A stretch of DNA of 64,000 nt from Branchinecta lynchi (GCA_023053575.1 JAKZAP010000004.1:23055252-23119251), one strand, 5' to 3'; shown: positions 34,501 to 45,173, numbered from the stretch's first letter. The notes: generated by a model not told the origin, from the letters alone. A program made the numbers and translations.

Positions 34501-34592
34501 AACCGGGACCGACAGACCGACAGACCGACAGACCGACTGACGGACAGAAATAACAATCGCTATATGGCACTTGAGTAAGCTCAAGTGCCATA
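31580..34592 (-). mobile_element. F1 HINE-like element, copy c (inverted, longest)
   Basis: On the minus strand the left end is the hairpin TATGGCACTTGA-GCTTA-CTCAAGTGCCATA (34565-34592 region). It is followed by ATAGCGATTGTTATTTCTGTC and a GTCCGTCAGTCGGTCTGTCG microsatellite (34510-34550). The right end, at 31580, reads CATATGAGCTCGTAGCTCTTGTT. The core is expanded: a 135-bp unit repeats (e.g. starting 32980 and 33115), and a higher-order ~561-bp unit repeats (32742 onward against 33303 onward). ORFs here are repeat translations. Confidence 0.85.
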
Positions 34593-35766
34593 AAAAGGGA
34601 ATAAGAAAGAATATTAAAAAAAAAGATAACAAATGTAGAGATAGAGGAAAGTGTAGGTGACGCTAAATATATAGGTCGGTCATTGAAAAAAAAAAAAAAA
34701 AAATTAAATATCAGATGTTAGGACCGTTGGCGTCACCGAGGGAAGTGGAAGCGTAGTCACCTGGCCAAATCATATTCTGGTTGAATGCGAGCAACTCTCA
34801 GACCTCAGGAGACACTTTCTTAATGGGTATACTATCAAGTTCCCGATATTCTTGAAACAAAAAATAAAGCTAAGATACTTAAAATATGCCAATTCTTAAA
34901 GAGTGTACTAGTTAAATAAAGATAAGTATTGAGTGATGTAAAGTGTATTGTAACTTATGTATTTTGTACGGCCAATTGGCTATTAAATACATTCATATTC
35001 ATATTCATATTGGACAGGAAGAACGGAAAAGATGCTACGCGGCATTTAAAAAAAAAAAAAAAAAAAAAGGGAATCTTCATTCTTACAAATGAATTCGCAG
35101 CCCGCTTAAAGTGTGCATTTTAACCGGACAATGCAAAAATATTTTTGGCCAAAAGGTTCCTCAAGAGCCCATGATCATTTGTGCCTTAAAACAATCTCCG
35201 GCGGGAGGGACTTTCCTTCTTTTACGCAGTCCTTGGGGGCATAGTATGCAACTGAAGGACAGCTGTGTAAGGTCACATGTCTTAAATGTTCATTTAAAGG
35301 TCCGGATCGGACTGGGCCAGTGTGGGGAAGTTTAGAGTGGGGGTCAGTCCTTGGAAATCTTGTTACACACTTAGGGTGGAGAGATCTGGACGGAACGTGC
35401 GCGTCGGGGGAGTTGGAGGGGGTCTCGGAATAGCTATTCGACCTTGACTGCTCGAACCTTTGCTGATGTGCATGCTAACTACCCTTGCACGTGTAATGTG
35501 ATCTTACAGCTTTTTTTTGTTCTTCTAGGTAGTACAACGCAACATCAACTGCTTGACCCTCCAAAGTCTTGCGACGTGGAAGTATTGTATATACATTGCA
35601 TTTGTTTGGTTGTGTTTCATGAGAGTAGGTCTTTATTTCATTTTTATGCCGTTGAGATTTAACATGATATATCTCGTTTTGTTTTTATCGCCTCTGAATC
35701 CAATAGTTGACACAATTCTCTGATACTGGGAGTCGTGCCTCGGTATTCCCGTCGGCACATCGGGTT
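34593..35766. other. Repeat-rich intergenic sequence
   Basis: Contains poly-A/T stretches (34687-34703, 35048-35068), a retroelement-like tail with repeated CATATT units (34983-35010), and a F1 core fragment (35296-35430). Near 35745 a CGTCGGCACATCGGGTTCTTTTT phrase belongs to the array seen at 40280-40750. No gene. Confidence 0.5.
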
Positions 35767-35802
35767 CTTTTTAGGATCCCAAAACGTGAGTGGAGGGATA
35801 CC
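35767..35802 (+). mobile_element. F2 HINE-like element, copy c, left piece
   Basis: TTTTTAGGATCCCAAAACGTGAGTGGAGGGATACC is the left end of an F2 element, interrupted after GGGATACC. The remainder resumes at 39344. Confidence 0.8.
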
Positions 35803-35834
35803 CCGGGGTTGGTCACCAAGAACCAGGGTGTACG

Positions 35835-36000
35835 AGTTACTTACTTACTTCAGGATACTTTGGGTTACTCAGGGTTAAACTGGGTTACTTTCGGTTACAT
35901 TGGGATACTTTGAGATACTTGGGTTACTTTAGGATACTTTGGGTTACTTTAGGATACTTGGGTTACTTCGGGATCCTTTGAGATACTTGGAGACACTCGC
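35835..36000 (+). repeat. GGGTTACTTTGGGATACTTT minisatellite
   Basis: About fifteen 9-12 bp units of the type GGGTTACTTT or GGATACTTT. A shorter inverse-end counterpart is at 39240-39320, both just inside the ends of the 3.5-kb insertion. Confidence 0.9.
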
Positions 36001-37013
36001 CTAATACTCAACAGGATATTTCAGGATACCTGAGAATCTGTAGGGCCACCCGAGGACATTAAGTAAATTCGCTGACTGCGAGAAATATATCAGCTCTGGA
36101 GACGATACACGGAAGGTCCGGTATACTCAAGCCAGTAGACGAAATACCAAGGTATGTCAAGAAGGAAAACCTTGTCGTGGTCTGAACAATTGCAAACGTG
36201 ATGTACGCCATTTCAGGGTCATCGACGAGAAGCAGCGGAATTACAACAGTATATCCCGCTCTTATGAAACGTATTCAGAATAACTTCTGCAATCTGTGTC
36301 GCGATCGCAAATTGCCGTTATTGCAATATGGATTTCAGGGTGGGTGACTCACCCCCCCCCCCCCCCCTGCCTTCTGTTAAGTTGTATCAGTCGTTTATTT
36401 TGGCCTATTGCTAAGTCGTATCAGTCGTTTATTTTGGCCTCGCCGAGGTCCCGGGCATTCATTTTAATAAAAAAAATCCGAGTCGTTTAATTTTTTAATT
36501 TTTTTTGTCTCTACACAGCTTCAGTCGTAACCCAGTCCCCGACGAAGTCGTTTAAACCAGGTTTTGTAACCTCGATAGGTCGGAGACATGATTCATGGGG
36601 GCAAATGCGGCTACCTGTTCTACTCCCGTGGGATTTGGATCTGCCTAACTTCGGTCTTTCACATTTTAGCCTGTCAAAATCACAATTGGTTAGTTGTTAA
36701 AGTGAAGTCTGACTGGTAACATTGATATACCTTATAAGCTAAAAGCGAGAGACAAGGTTATGTGCATTGATTTTTGGTCATCTTTGGCTATAAGTGAAAA
36801 AAGAAGGAATAGAATATTTAAACAGAATGGAAAAGCCATCAGAAATCAAATGACAGGAGACCCGCGAAAGAAGTGTGCCCAGAACAAATCGAAAAATGTC
36901 GATTACAAAGAGAGGTTGAGGTAGGAACAAAGCTTGAAAGGACATGAGGGGTTCTGCAGACGCTGGAATAACTCATTGTAGTCGACAGGTAAATTTTTTG
37001 GCCTCTATGCTAG

Positions 37014-37358
37014 CAGAGGCGTTACTATCAAAATTTTTGGGGGCGGGGTGGGGAGAGGAGCAAAAATATTCCTTCAGCCAAAGCTGACTGCGAATCATAG
37101 CACTATCAAATATGGGAGGAGCAAGGTATTTACCGACTGGATGGTAATTTTTACCGTCTTTTTTTGGGAAAAAACGACTGATTTGGCGAAAAATCAACTG
37201 ATTTAAAGAAAACCGACCGTTTTTAAGAAAAATCGACTGTTTCCCCAAAAAATCGATTCTTTTTACGAAAAATCGCGACAAACCTATTTTTTACCGGCTA
37301 GCCGACAACATCGGCGGAGGGGGGGGGGTGCATCCACCCCCCGTACGTGGCGCCCCTG
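37014..37358. mobile_element. hAT-type MITE, AAAATCGACTG family, 345 bp
   Basis: Ends CAGAGGCGTTACTATC and GTGGCGCCCCTG; perfect 8-bp duplication TATGCTAG on both sides (37006-37013, 37359-37366). The middle repeats a ~30-bp phrase GAAAAATCGACTG(T)TTT, then TTTTTACCGGCTAGCCGACAACAT and a G/C-rich stretch. The 8-bp duplication and CAG(A/G)GGCG ends indicate hAT. Confidence 0.9.
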
Positions 37359-37794
37359 TATGCTAGTGTTAAAGCACTTCTGAAAAGACTTCGTAAAATT
37401 CAGGACACTCATACAACTCGAAAATGATCTCTTTTATGTTTTAGTTATTCTAGAAGCGAACTTCTCGTCTTCATTTGCTGTGCATAGCATCTTCTGTCGC
37501 GTAGAATCAAATTCTGCAAACCAGTTTTAAGTTGCAATTCTTCAGATGTACCTCACTGTAGCTTTACCTGCTTTAGTTTTCGACATGAAAGTACAGTGTG
37601 TCGAGTGACAAAGAAAACGGTACACGGTACTTTCATTATGAAACAAAAATACATCAAATCCCCCGGGGAAAAACGCAACTCAAGTCTCGTCGGAGAAGCG
37701 GCGTCTTTTTCTATATCTGTAAACTCCTGTCAGGCCAAGATAAAAAATTCGTTACGTCCGTAAATCCGGATTTTTTTTTTTTAATGCACTGGCA

Positions 37795-38200
37795 AACCTG
37801 TTTTCCTCGTTTCATTTCTGAGGAAGTGTGTTCTGAACGTGAAAATTACTTTTTTTGCTATTAGTTCGGAGCAAATCTACTTTCTTTTCTATGGGCTTTA
37901 ATCTTTTTCGATGGACAGAGTCGTGACTTCATAGCTATTCTTAACTTTTCATTGGGATCGCAAAATGACGCTCTGCTCCTTGGCTTTTCTTTGAATGCAC
38001 TTGCAAACTTCCTCGTTTTGTTTCTGAATAAGCCTGTCTTTTACGTGAAAATTACTTTTTTTGCTTTAATTCGGAACAAATCTACTTTGTTTTCTGTGGC
38101 CAATATTTTGTCACTTTTTTTGACGGTCAGATTTGTTGTTTCAAAGCTATTTTTCCTTTTCAATGGGATCGCAAAAAGACGGTCTGCTCCTCGGCGTTTC
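37795..38200 (+). repeat. Two-unit ~206-bp tandem repeat
   Basis: GTGAAAATTACTTTTTTTGC followed by TTCGGAGCAAATCTAC (first unit) or TTCGGAACAAATCTAC (second unit), then a GGGATCGCAAAA phrase. A partial third unit lies upstream. No coding. Confidence 0.75.
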
Positions 38201-39343
38201 ACAAAATTTCGCCTGTGGCACATTTCATAGTATTCCCTATTTAGAGGAACGGTGTGTGATTTACTTGGCGATTAGGCTTGGAACTTTTTAGATTTGAAAC
38301 ATTAAAGGCTGGCTAGAATCTTTCTAGACAAAGGCAGATTAAACAAAATTCGCCTGCGGCGCTTGCTTTAATTTTGTCCAAGGTACAGGCGCTGAAAGCT
38401 TTCCTGTTATGCGAAAGTTGAAATGTAAAGCTGAGGCTATGAAGGTATACACACATTTTGATTACACGGATAATTTCAGCTGATGCATTGCAGCTAGTTT
38501 TACACCGGGGCTCTATTATTTGTTGGTGGGGAATGTGCGCCATTGCCGCATAGTCGCAACAGTTCAGTTTTGTTGGTACCTGCGAGTCGTATATTACGAT
38601 CCATGAGTCGTTGAAATGAGGGGTCTCACCCCCCCTGGCCTGAGTGCTTCGGGCCACCCCTGGTTTATCTTCGGGGTTCTAGCAATGATTAAAACTCTAC
38701 ATCATCATTCTACCACTGGACTACTGTTTAATCAAAATATTTTATTTTATTTCGTGCCTCCAATCGTATACGAGTCCACAACAGATAAGAATTTTCCTCA
38801 ACGGAAAAAATCCTCGATAGCGCAGATTTATCGTATTCAATCGCGTATCGAGCTTCATATGCGCTATCGGCATGTCTTCACTTGTAGAGGCACGACGACA
38901 TAGAAAGAAATGTATGAAACTTGAAACCGATTGAAGGGGTAAAACTAAGGGTTGTGGTATAACGTGTAGTAGAGATTTTAACGGCAAAGTAATATTTTTC
39001 TCCGAATGATTCTTTTACTGAAATGTCGGTTTTCGGTGAAATAACACACACTAGAAGACCCGACTGAACCCAAGGCCGTATACAGGGGGGAGGGGGTCAG
39101 ATTTCAAGAAAAAACATTATTTTCAGACTTTGACCATGTAACTGAAGTTAAATCTGCGACCCCCCCCCCCCCCCCTCTACCGAAGAAAATTCCTGGAATT
39201 CCTTCATGAAACAATTGAAATTCACGGAAACTTAGAGATAGTTTGGGATACTCTGGGTTACTTTGGGTTACATTAGGTTACTTAGAGATACTTTTGGGTT
39301 ACTTTCCAGGGTGTACGAAGTTACTTTTGGTGACCAACCCTGG

Positions 39344-40251
39344 GGGATACCTATGACATCGTAAAAGTTGTCCGTCTGCCCGTCTGTTAGCACGATAACT
39401 CTCGAAGGGAATGAGATTTTTTGATTGGTGTGAGGACTCTTTGGGTCAAGGGTAAGGTCAAGTTCGTAGACGGGCTCTGTAGCCCTACATTTAGGGGTGG
39501 GGGAGGGGGTTCAAATTTAAGGGGCAAACAAAATAAAATTAAACAGCTAATGTAATAGTCGATTCTGGGGTAAGAAGATACGCTGAAGACAATAGTGAAA
39601 CCATTTTCTCGCCGGACGAGTAGTTTGTCCGGAATCCAGCAAAAGCCGGAAAGTTGGTTAAAAGTAAAATTTTGATTTGAAGTTGATTAAATGTTCGACT
39701 TAGGGGTAAGCAGACATGCTGAACACTTATGTGAAAAGCATTTTTTACCCGGACAACTAATTCGCCCGGAACCCGGCCAAAACCGGAAAATTTGTTAAAA
39801 GTAATAAGTTTTATTTGAAGTTGATTAGATGACAGATTTAGGGGTAAGGAGAGACGCTGAGTCTGTATATGACAATCATTTTGAACCGGACACATAATTC
39901 GTCCGGAATCCGGTGGTAACCGTTATTTTTTTTAAAGCTAAAGTTTTTATTTGAAATTGATTAGATGTTCTTGATGAGGAGATACCGTACGCTGAATTCG
40001 ATTCTGAATTTTCTTTTTTTTTGCTTGACAAGTAGTTCGCTCGGAATTCGGCCAAAACCGGAGATTTGGCAGAAGTAAAGCAGGAAGTTTCGGTCAGTAT
40101 CGTCAAAATAGATATGGCTTATAGAGGTATATCTGAACTTGATTTTCTCTAATGATTAGCTTGGCGAAGACGGGATCTGGCGAAGACAAGACCCAGTTGT
40201 CTGGATCAAAAATTAGATTTTTGGGATCCCATCGAAACCGTAGGTGTTGTT
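39344..40251 (+). mobile_element. F2 HINE-like element, copy c, right piece
   Basis: Continues the element begun at 35767: GGGATACCTATGACATCGTAAA, GTCCGTCTGCCCGTCTGT, ACGATAACTCTCGAA, then GACATGCTGAA / CGCCCGGAA core units, and the right end TTTTTGGGATCCCATCGAAACC-GTAGGTGTTGTT. Confidence 0.82.
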
Positions 40252-40279
40252 ATACATAAGGAATCCAGAAGAAGTAAGA

Positions 40280-40755
40280 TGTGTATGCTTTTGTCGGGCG
40301 TCGATCGACTCGTCGGCAATCAAGTTTTGCAAACCCTGTGGGGTGCACTCGGGAAGTTCAAGTCTAATCGGCACAAGGGGTTATTTTTACACGTAAGAAA
40401 TGAAGTTCTGTACAGTCTATAGTCGAGCAAAACACACAAAAAATGAAATGCACGATGGTTTTGCCGGGCGTCGGTATTCTCGTAAGCATTTGAGGTTCTT
40501 TTTACACGAAACAAAAAAAGAAATTCTGTGAATTTAAATCGAGCGCATGCCGAAAGTTCAAGTCTCGTCGGTACATCGGCTTCTATTTACACGTAAAAAA
40601 TAGAGTTCTTTACAGTCTTGTCGGGAAAAACACAGAAGAAATCGAATTCTGAATGCTTTTGTCGGGCGTTGGTGTTCTTGTCGGCACATCGGGTCTTTTT
40701 ATACGTAAGAAATCAAATTCTGCAAACATTTGTCGGGCGCAAGTTTTTCCGTAAA
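40280..40755 (+). repeat. Degenerate TTGTCGGGCGT tandem array
   Basis: Three to four diverged ~110-190 bp units with TTGTCGGGCGTCG, a GTCGGCACATCGGG-type phrase, TTTTTACACGTAAGAAAT and TTCTGTACAGTCT. One unit end recurs at 35735-35770. Confidence 0.7.
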
Positions 40756-41223
40756 AAAAAAAAAATTAAATATTTTTCGCCGGCGTTGCTTAGTTCAGCT
40801 GGGGTACAGTCGTTGGAAGCTTCGCTTTTTAGCGAAAGGTGAAACGGAAAGCCGAATATACGAATTTAAATATTTGAATTTACATCAAATGAACAACCTC
40901 AACTGATGCATTACAGTTAGTTTTACACAAAATTTCGCCTGCGGCGCATTTTGTAGTATTCTCTATTAGGAAGAATGGTGTATCATTTAGTTTTCGTTTT
41001 AGGATATAAATTCTCAACATAGTCTTCAGTTCGGTACGGAAAACAGTTTTCCATATAGACTGTCGGAAAACAGTTGTCCGTGGGTCGTAGTATCGTAAAT
41101 GCCCTACCGGCGATACTTGGCGGTCTAGATAGAATAATGTATATGGATAGAAAGATTAGAAAGGCTGAACAGTGGAACAGGTATTAAATTAATAAGGGTA
41201 CTGAAGCCCTACCAGAACTGAGA

Positions 41224-41340
41224 GACAGATACTGACTAACTTGGAACAATGTAAAGGCTCTTATGGGTCTGGCCTTACTACAGTTACCCAAGTAGAGACA
41301 CAAAGAAAACACTGACATACAGTAGAGGTATGCTTATGTA
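41224..41340 (+). repeat. Dispersed repeat, copy 1
   Basis: TACTGACTAACTTGG, then AATGTAAAGGCTCTTATGGGTCTGG and CAAGTAGAGACACAAAGAAAAC. A diverged direct copy is at 44218-44330. Confidence 0.7.
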
Positions 41341-41463
41341 AACACCTCTCTAGATTTTTCCATACCTTGTCTTTGTTTCTGGCTTCTAAAACAGCCAAAG
41401 AGAAAGGAAAAATAAAAAACTTTATATCATTGAACAGCTAACTGTTTCAGCAATCCTTCTGGC

Positions 41464-41795
41464 CAGAGCCGTTACTAGCCAAAATGTTTGGGGGGGGGAC
41501 GAGGAATTTACCGACTGGGTGGAAATTTTTACCGACTTTTTCTGCGGAAAAAACGACTGTTTTCAACAACAAAACCGACATTTTTGAAAAAAATCGACTG
41601 ATTTTCAGAAAACCGACTATTTTGACGAAAAATCAACCAATTTTCAGAAAAACCGACTATTTTCACGAAAAAAATCAACTGTTTTGACGAAAAATCGCGG
41701 CGCTTCGCGCCGACTCGGTTATTTTTTACCGACTGGCCAACAGCATTGGGGGGGGGGCGTCCCCCCCCTCCCCCCCCCCAGTCGTGACGCCCCTG
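41464..41795. mobile_element. hAT-type MITE, AAAATCGACTG family, second complete copy
   Basis: Starts CAGAGCCGTTACTAGCC and ends GTCGTGACGCCCCTG. The interior holds ACCGACTTTTTCTGCGGAAAA and repeated GAAAAATCGACTG/GAAAAACCGACTATTTT phrases. It is followed by CTTCTGGC, and the bases before it end in GGC, consistent with an 8-bp duplication CTTCTGGC. Confidence 0.82.
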
Positions 41796-42224
41796 CTTCT
41801 GGCATTAAAGAACAACTAAAATATTTTTATTGAAATAAGTTTCCTATTTAAAAACTTCTCTTTCTTCCTTTTGTTGGTTCGGATTCATCATTAGCGAAGG
41901 AAATAGCTTCGGATAGAGCCACCTGTCGGTTCGGACTCGCTACTCTCACAGTGAAATTACGCGCCGCTGTCTCGGCCAGATGTCATGCAATTCGAGGTGG
42001 CTAATGGTTTTTTATTGCGTTATGTTTTTTTGTGTATCTGTGTGTGATTAATTAGTTTTACGTAACTGTGTGAATGAACACAATTAGCTTTGTCAGTTGG
42101 GGAAGAGCAGCGGTCAAGGTACTGACTAGTTTCGTGTTTTTATTTACATTTGTGTCCGTTTTTACGGGACGTTTCTTGCGTAAACAAAATTCTTGCGAAT
42201 TGGTTCACACTAACGCGAATGTTG

Positions 42225-42590
42225 GGGGACGTTTTCGCGTGGCTGGCTCTGGTCCCGTCGCCCTCCCGTCGAGCTTGACGGACATTTTCGAGTGGATGCC
42301 GCTGGGATGTCGTCGATCTTTTTGTCATTTTCGCGTGAACGGATGAACAGGTGAACGGGCAATCCAGCTCGACGGATGCCTCCAGTTCAACACCGCTCCG
42401 AGGGCAGCGTTTAGCTGAACAGGGATATTGTTTAGACCTTCCACTCATACGCTCGCATCCAGCTAAATGGGTATTTTTGCGTGGACAGAGCCCATCTTCC
42501 TCAGCCGTTCAAGGCCCTATCCGTTTTCTCATTTTCGCGTGCACGAGGTCACCCGTTCAGCTGTACAGCCATCCAAGCGAAAACGTCCCC
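42225..42590. mobile_element. PIF/Harbinger-like MITE (GTTTTCGCGTGG family), copy 2
   Basis: Ends GGGGACGTTTTCGCGTGGCTGG and CCATCCAAGCGAAAACGTCCCC, flanked by TTG/TTG (42222-42224, 42591-42593). Clearly homologous over its length to 30125-30463. The apparent frames are translations of the repeat. Confidence 0.8.
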
Positions 42591-43054
42591 TTGTTACATT
42601 TTCCGTTTTTAGTTGTTTTTTCTTTGTCAGCCCATTTTTTCGAGTTTATAACTCCTGTTCACAATCACACAGAAACCCCATTCACGTCACGGGAACGTAG
42701 CGGGAGGTGGCGGGAGGCACCTGCCGTTCGCTCTCGTTCGGTCTGCTTGATCTAGCCTAGCGCACCTGTTGACAAAAATGCGCTTAATTTCGGAACGCTA
42801 GGTGCCGTTTTTCGGACTGTCTGGATCTTATAAGAAGAATCAGAGTAAAACAAAGCCAAAAGATTCAAACTTGTGATGAAATCTGGTTAATCTAGATGTA
42901 AATTCAGCGTTTCTGATAAGTAGAAAGCCCAAAAAGTTGCCTGGTATGGTTTAATTGTTTTCTTCGGCGAAATCCGATGTCAACAAACGTTCACATAAGC
43001 ATACCTCTACTGTACCAGATCGAGTCAGCATATAGCAAGTATGTTTGTGCTTTT

Positions 43055-43340
43055 ATTCAAACAATGTTTGCAACGGATACGTCAGCTATGATTTTTCATC
43101 AGCGATATTTCGGCCCTTCTTGGCAAGGGTCCTCTTCAGGCTGTCAATCTTCTGGTTCAACTTCGGGGAAGGAAACAAACCTGTAATCAGGTAATCAGGA
43201 TTACAGGTTTGTTTCCTTCCCCGAAGTTGAACCAGAAGATTGACAGCCTGATGAGGACCCTTGCCAAGAAGGGCCAAAATATCGCTGATGAAAAATCATA
43301 GCTGACGTATCCGTTGCAAACATTGTTTGAATAAATGTTT
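43055..43340. repeat. Near-perfect palindrome of the GGACCCTTGCC family
   Basis: Two ~135-bp arms meet near 43194 (TAATCAGGTAATCAGGATTA). The right arm reads CCTTCCCCGAAGTTGAACCA, GCCTGATGAGGACCCTTGCC, AAATATCGCTGATGAAAAATC, GACGTATCCGTTGCAAAC; the left arm is its inverse with very few differences. A third, direct copy follows at 43383-43545. High identity between arms suggests recent formation. Confidence 0.92.
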
Positions 43341-43382
43341 CAAAGTCAGCTTGGGCTCAAAGAATATTTATCTACGAAGTAC

Positions 43383-43545
43383 GGATTACAGGTTTGTTTC
43401 CTTCCCCGAAGTTGAACCAGAAGATTTCAGCCTGACGAGGACCCTTGCCAAGAAGGGCCGAAATATCGCTGATGAAAAATCATAGCTGACGTATCCGTTG
43501 CAAACATTGTTTAAATAAATGTTTCACAGTCAGCTTGGGCTCAAA
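43383..43545 (+). repeat. GGACCCTTGCC-family copy downstream of the palindrome
   Basis: Direct copy of the right arm of the palindrome, including the flanking TCAGCTTGGGCTCAAAGAATA, which is also found after the palindrome (43343-43370). The two right-hand copies are therefore tandem duplicates. Confidence 0.9.
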
Positions 43546-43929
43546 GAATATTTATGTTTGTGCTTTTGAGGATCTGAGATATCTCTGACCAACTCGGTGC
43601 AGTCTAGTACACTAAGCCCTTCTTTGATACCCATGCTCAAATGGCGTGGCATCAGTGTAGCCAATTGGTGCATGTTCGCGCCATTCTGGCACCATTTGGG
43701 TATTGTTTTAGGCGGCTGCACTTTAAATTTGTAATGGAGCATTTGTGCACATTCCAGCACATTCCCCTAAATCTCTGCATCAATTTGTAGATATTTCACA
43801 AGATAATATCACTTAGATTTTAAATTTTAATATTGAGGGTTGCAGCAGGGTTGCGGGGGCAATTGTCACAAGTTTTGCTAGGGGGGTGAGATGAGGGGTA
43901 ACTACTGCAAAATATACTACTTTTAAAGT

Positions 43930-44192
43930 ATTAAAATATTTTAAAATACAGTAAGTTGAAGAGTAAATAGTGCGAGGGTTTGTTCAACAGCTGTATGGCA
44001 GTAGAGCCCTGTAGAAGAAGTGTCAAGATAACAGCCGATTGGTTGTCTATCATTGTCATTGTGACGTCAAATTTGATGCACTGCAGAGCAGTACCGGGTA
44101 ATCGACCAGTCATACACAAATCCGAAATTTTTGGGCATGGTGCCCCAAAGTCTGGGCATGCCCGGACTCATGTGCATGGTGCCCATACGTTG
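43930..44192 (+). repeat. Direct repeat flanking the tRNA segment, left copy
   Basis: About 260 bp from AATATTTTAAAATACAG to GTGCCCATACGTTGG. It matches 44705-44962 with scattered differences, e.g. in GCAGTAGAGCCCTGTAGAAGAA and GTGCCCCAAAGTCTGGGCAT. Confidence 0.85.
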
Positions 44193-44217
44193 GTTATTTA
44201 ATTAATAAGCCCTTATT

Positions 44218-44330
44218 ATGTACTGACTGACTTGGTATTAATGAACAATGCAAAGGCTGTCTCCTTTTATGGGTCTGGACTTACTTCAGTTACCCCAAGT
44301 AGAGACCCAAAGAAAACATCTACAGACCAA
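44218..44330 (+). repeat. Dispersed repeat, copy 2
   Basis: TACTGACTGACTTGG, AATGCAAAGGCTGTCTCC..., TATGGGTCTGGACTTACTTCAG, CAAGTAGAGACCCAAAGAAAAC. Homologue of 41224-41340. Confidence 0.7.
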
Positions 44331-44606
44331 AACGTATCCAGAGAGGTATCTCTGACCAAATCGAGGCAGTCTCCAGGGGGAGCTCCATCCAAACGACCTA
44401 CGCTCTTGGCATGGGGCGAAATTCAAAATTCTCGTTTGTGAGCCAGGCGCCGGTCATGGGAAGATGCCATTTTTTCTTATAAGCTTATAAGCAAAAAAAA
44501 TGGGGATGTGAACTGGTTAGATGAATTTACCTTCGGGCGGGATCACTGTTCCTATGGCCAGCTTCTACCAGACTATTGTAGTGGTTTGCAAACTCTGTTC
44601 ACAAGC

Positions 44607-44678
44607 CCCTTGGTAGCTCAGTGGTAGAGTGACTGCCTTGTAAGCAGAGGGTCCTGGGTTCAAATCCCGGCTGAGGAG
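44607..44678 (+). tRNA. tRNA-Thr(UGU)-like gene
   Basis: Cloverleaf: acceptor CCCTTGG/CTGAGGA (one C.A mismatch at the first pair), D arm GCTC-AGTGGTA-GAGT, anticodon arm ACTGC-CTTGTAA-GCAGA with anticodon TGT (Thr, codon ACA; outer A.A mismatch), variable loop GGGTC, T arm CTGGG-TTCAAAT-CCCGG, discriminator G. A box TAGCTCAGTGG and B box GGTTCAAATCC are intact, and a TTTTT pol III terminator follows at 44681-44685. No intron. The flanking GC/GC extends the acceptor pairing to nine pairs, and the two mismatches are unusual, so it may be a tRNA-derived repeat or pseudogene. It lies between two ~260-bp direct repeats. Confidence 0.75.
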
Positions 44679-44704
44679 CATTTTTGTCTATCAGTTCACT
44701 ACTT

Positions 44705-44962
44705 ACAAATATTTTAAAATACTGCAATTTGAAGAGTAAATAGTGTGAGGGGTCCTTCAACAGCTATATCGCAGTAGAGCCCTGTAGAAGAAATGTTGAG
44801 ATAACAGCAGATTGGTTGTCTACCATTCTGATGTCAGATTCGACGCGCTGCAGAGCAGTAGCTGGGAATCCACCAGTCATGCACAAATCCTCAATTTTTG
44901 GGGATAGTGCCCCAAAGTCTGGGCATACCCGGACTTATGGGCATGGTGCCCATACGTTGGGG
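44705..44962 (+). repeat. Direct repeat flanking the tRNA segment, right copy
   Basis: Copy of 43930-44192, in the same orientation, starting 27 bp after the tRNA-like gene. The pair encloses about 510 bp. Confidence 0.85.
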
Positions 44963-45073
44963 TACCATGCCCTGTGAAATTTGGTTAAACTGAGACTGGC
45001 TAGCCTAATAGGGTTGTCTTCCTGTCCTAGATCAAAAGATACCTTATTTCACTTTCTATCCAACCTCATTTTC

Positions 45074-45173
45074 NNNNNNNNNNNNNNNNNNNNNNNNNNN
45101 NNNNNNNNNNNNNNNNNNNNNNNNNNNNNNNNNNNNNNNNNNNNNNNNNNNNNNNNNNNNNNNNNNNNNNNNN
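45074..45173. other. Assembly gap (100 N)
   Basis: Exactly 100 unknown bases, the usual filler for a gap of unknown size. Sequence may be missing here, including exons. Confidence 0.99.

Larger units (their letters stand above)
35803..39343. mobile_element. 3.5-kb insertion into F2 copy c with 8-bp target duplication
   Basis: Ends are inverted: left CCGGGGTTGGTCACCAAG, right inverse CCAGGGTTGGTCACCAAA, followed on each side by GGTGTACG and GGGTTACTTTGGGATACTTT-type minisatellite. GGGATACC is duplicated exactly on both sides (35795-35802, 39344-39351) and removal restores a continuous F2 element. The 8-bp duplication fits hAT-like transposition. I see no transposase. Inside are a hAT-type MITE (37014-37358), a ~206-bp two-unit repeat (about 37795-38200) and other repeats. 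Confidence 0.85.

Noticed and set aside
36296..36490. Possible small gene near a C tract
   Set aside because: The ORF runs through a poly-C tract inside a transposable element and lacks any supporting signal.
44607..44680. Selenocysteine tRNA because of the 9-bp acceptor
   Set aside because: Anticodon is TGT, the D arm and variable loop are those of a normal tRNA and the T stem is 5 bp.
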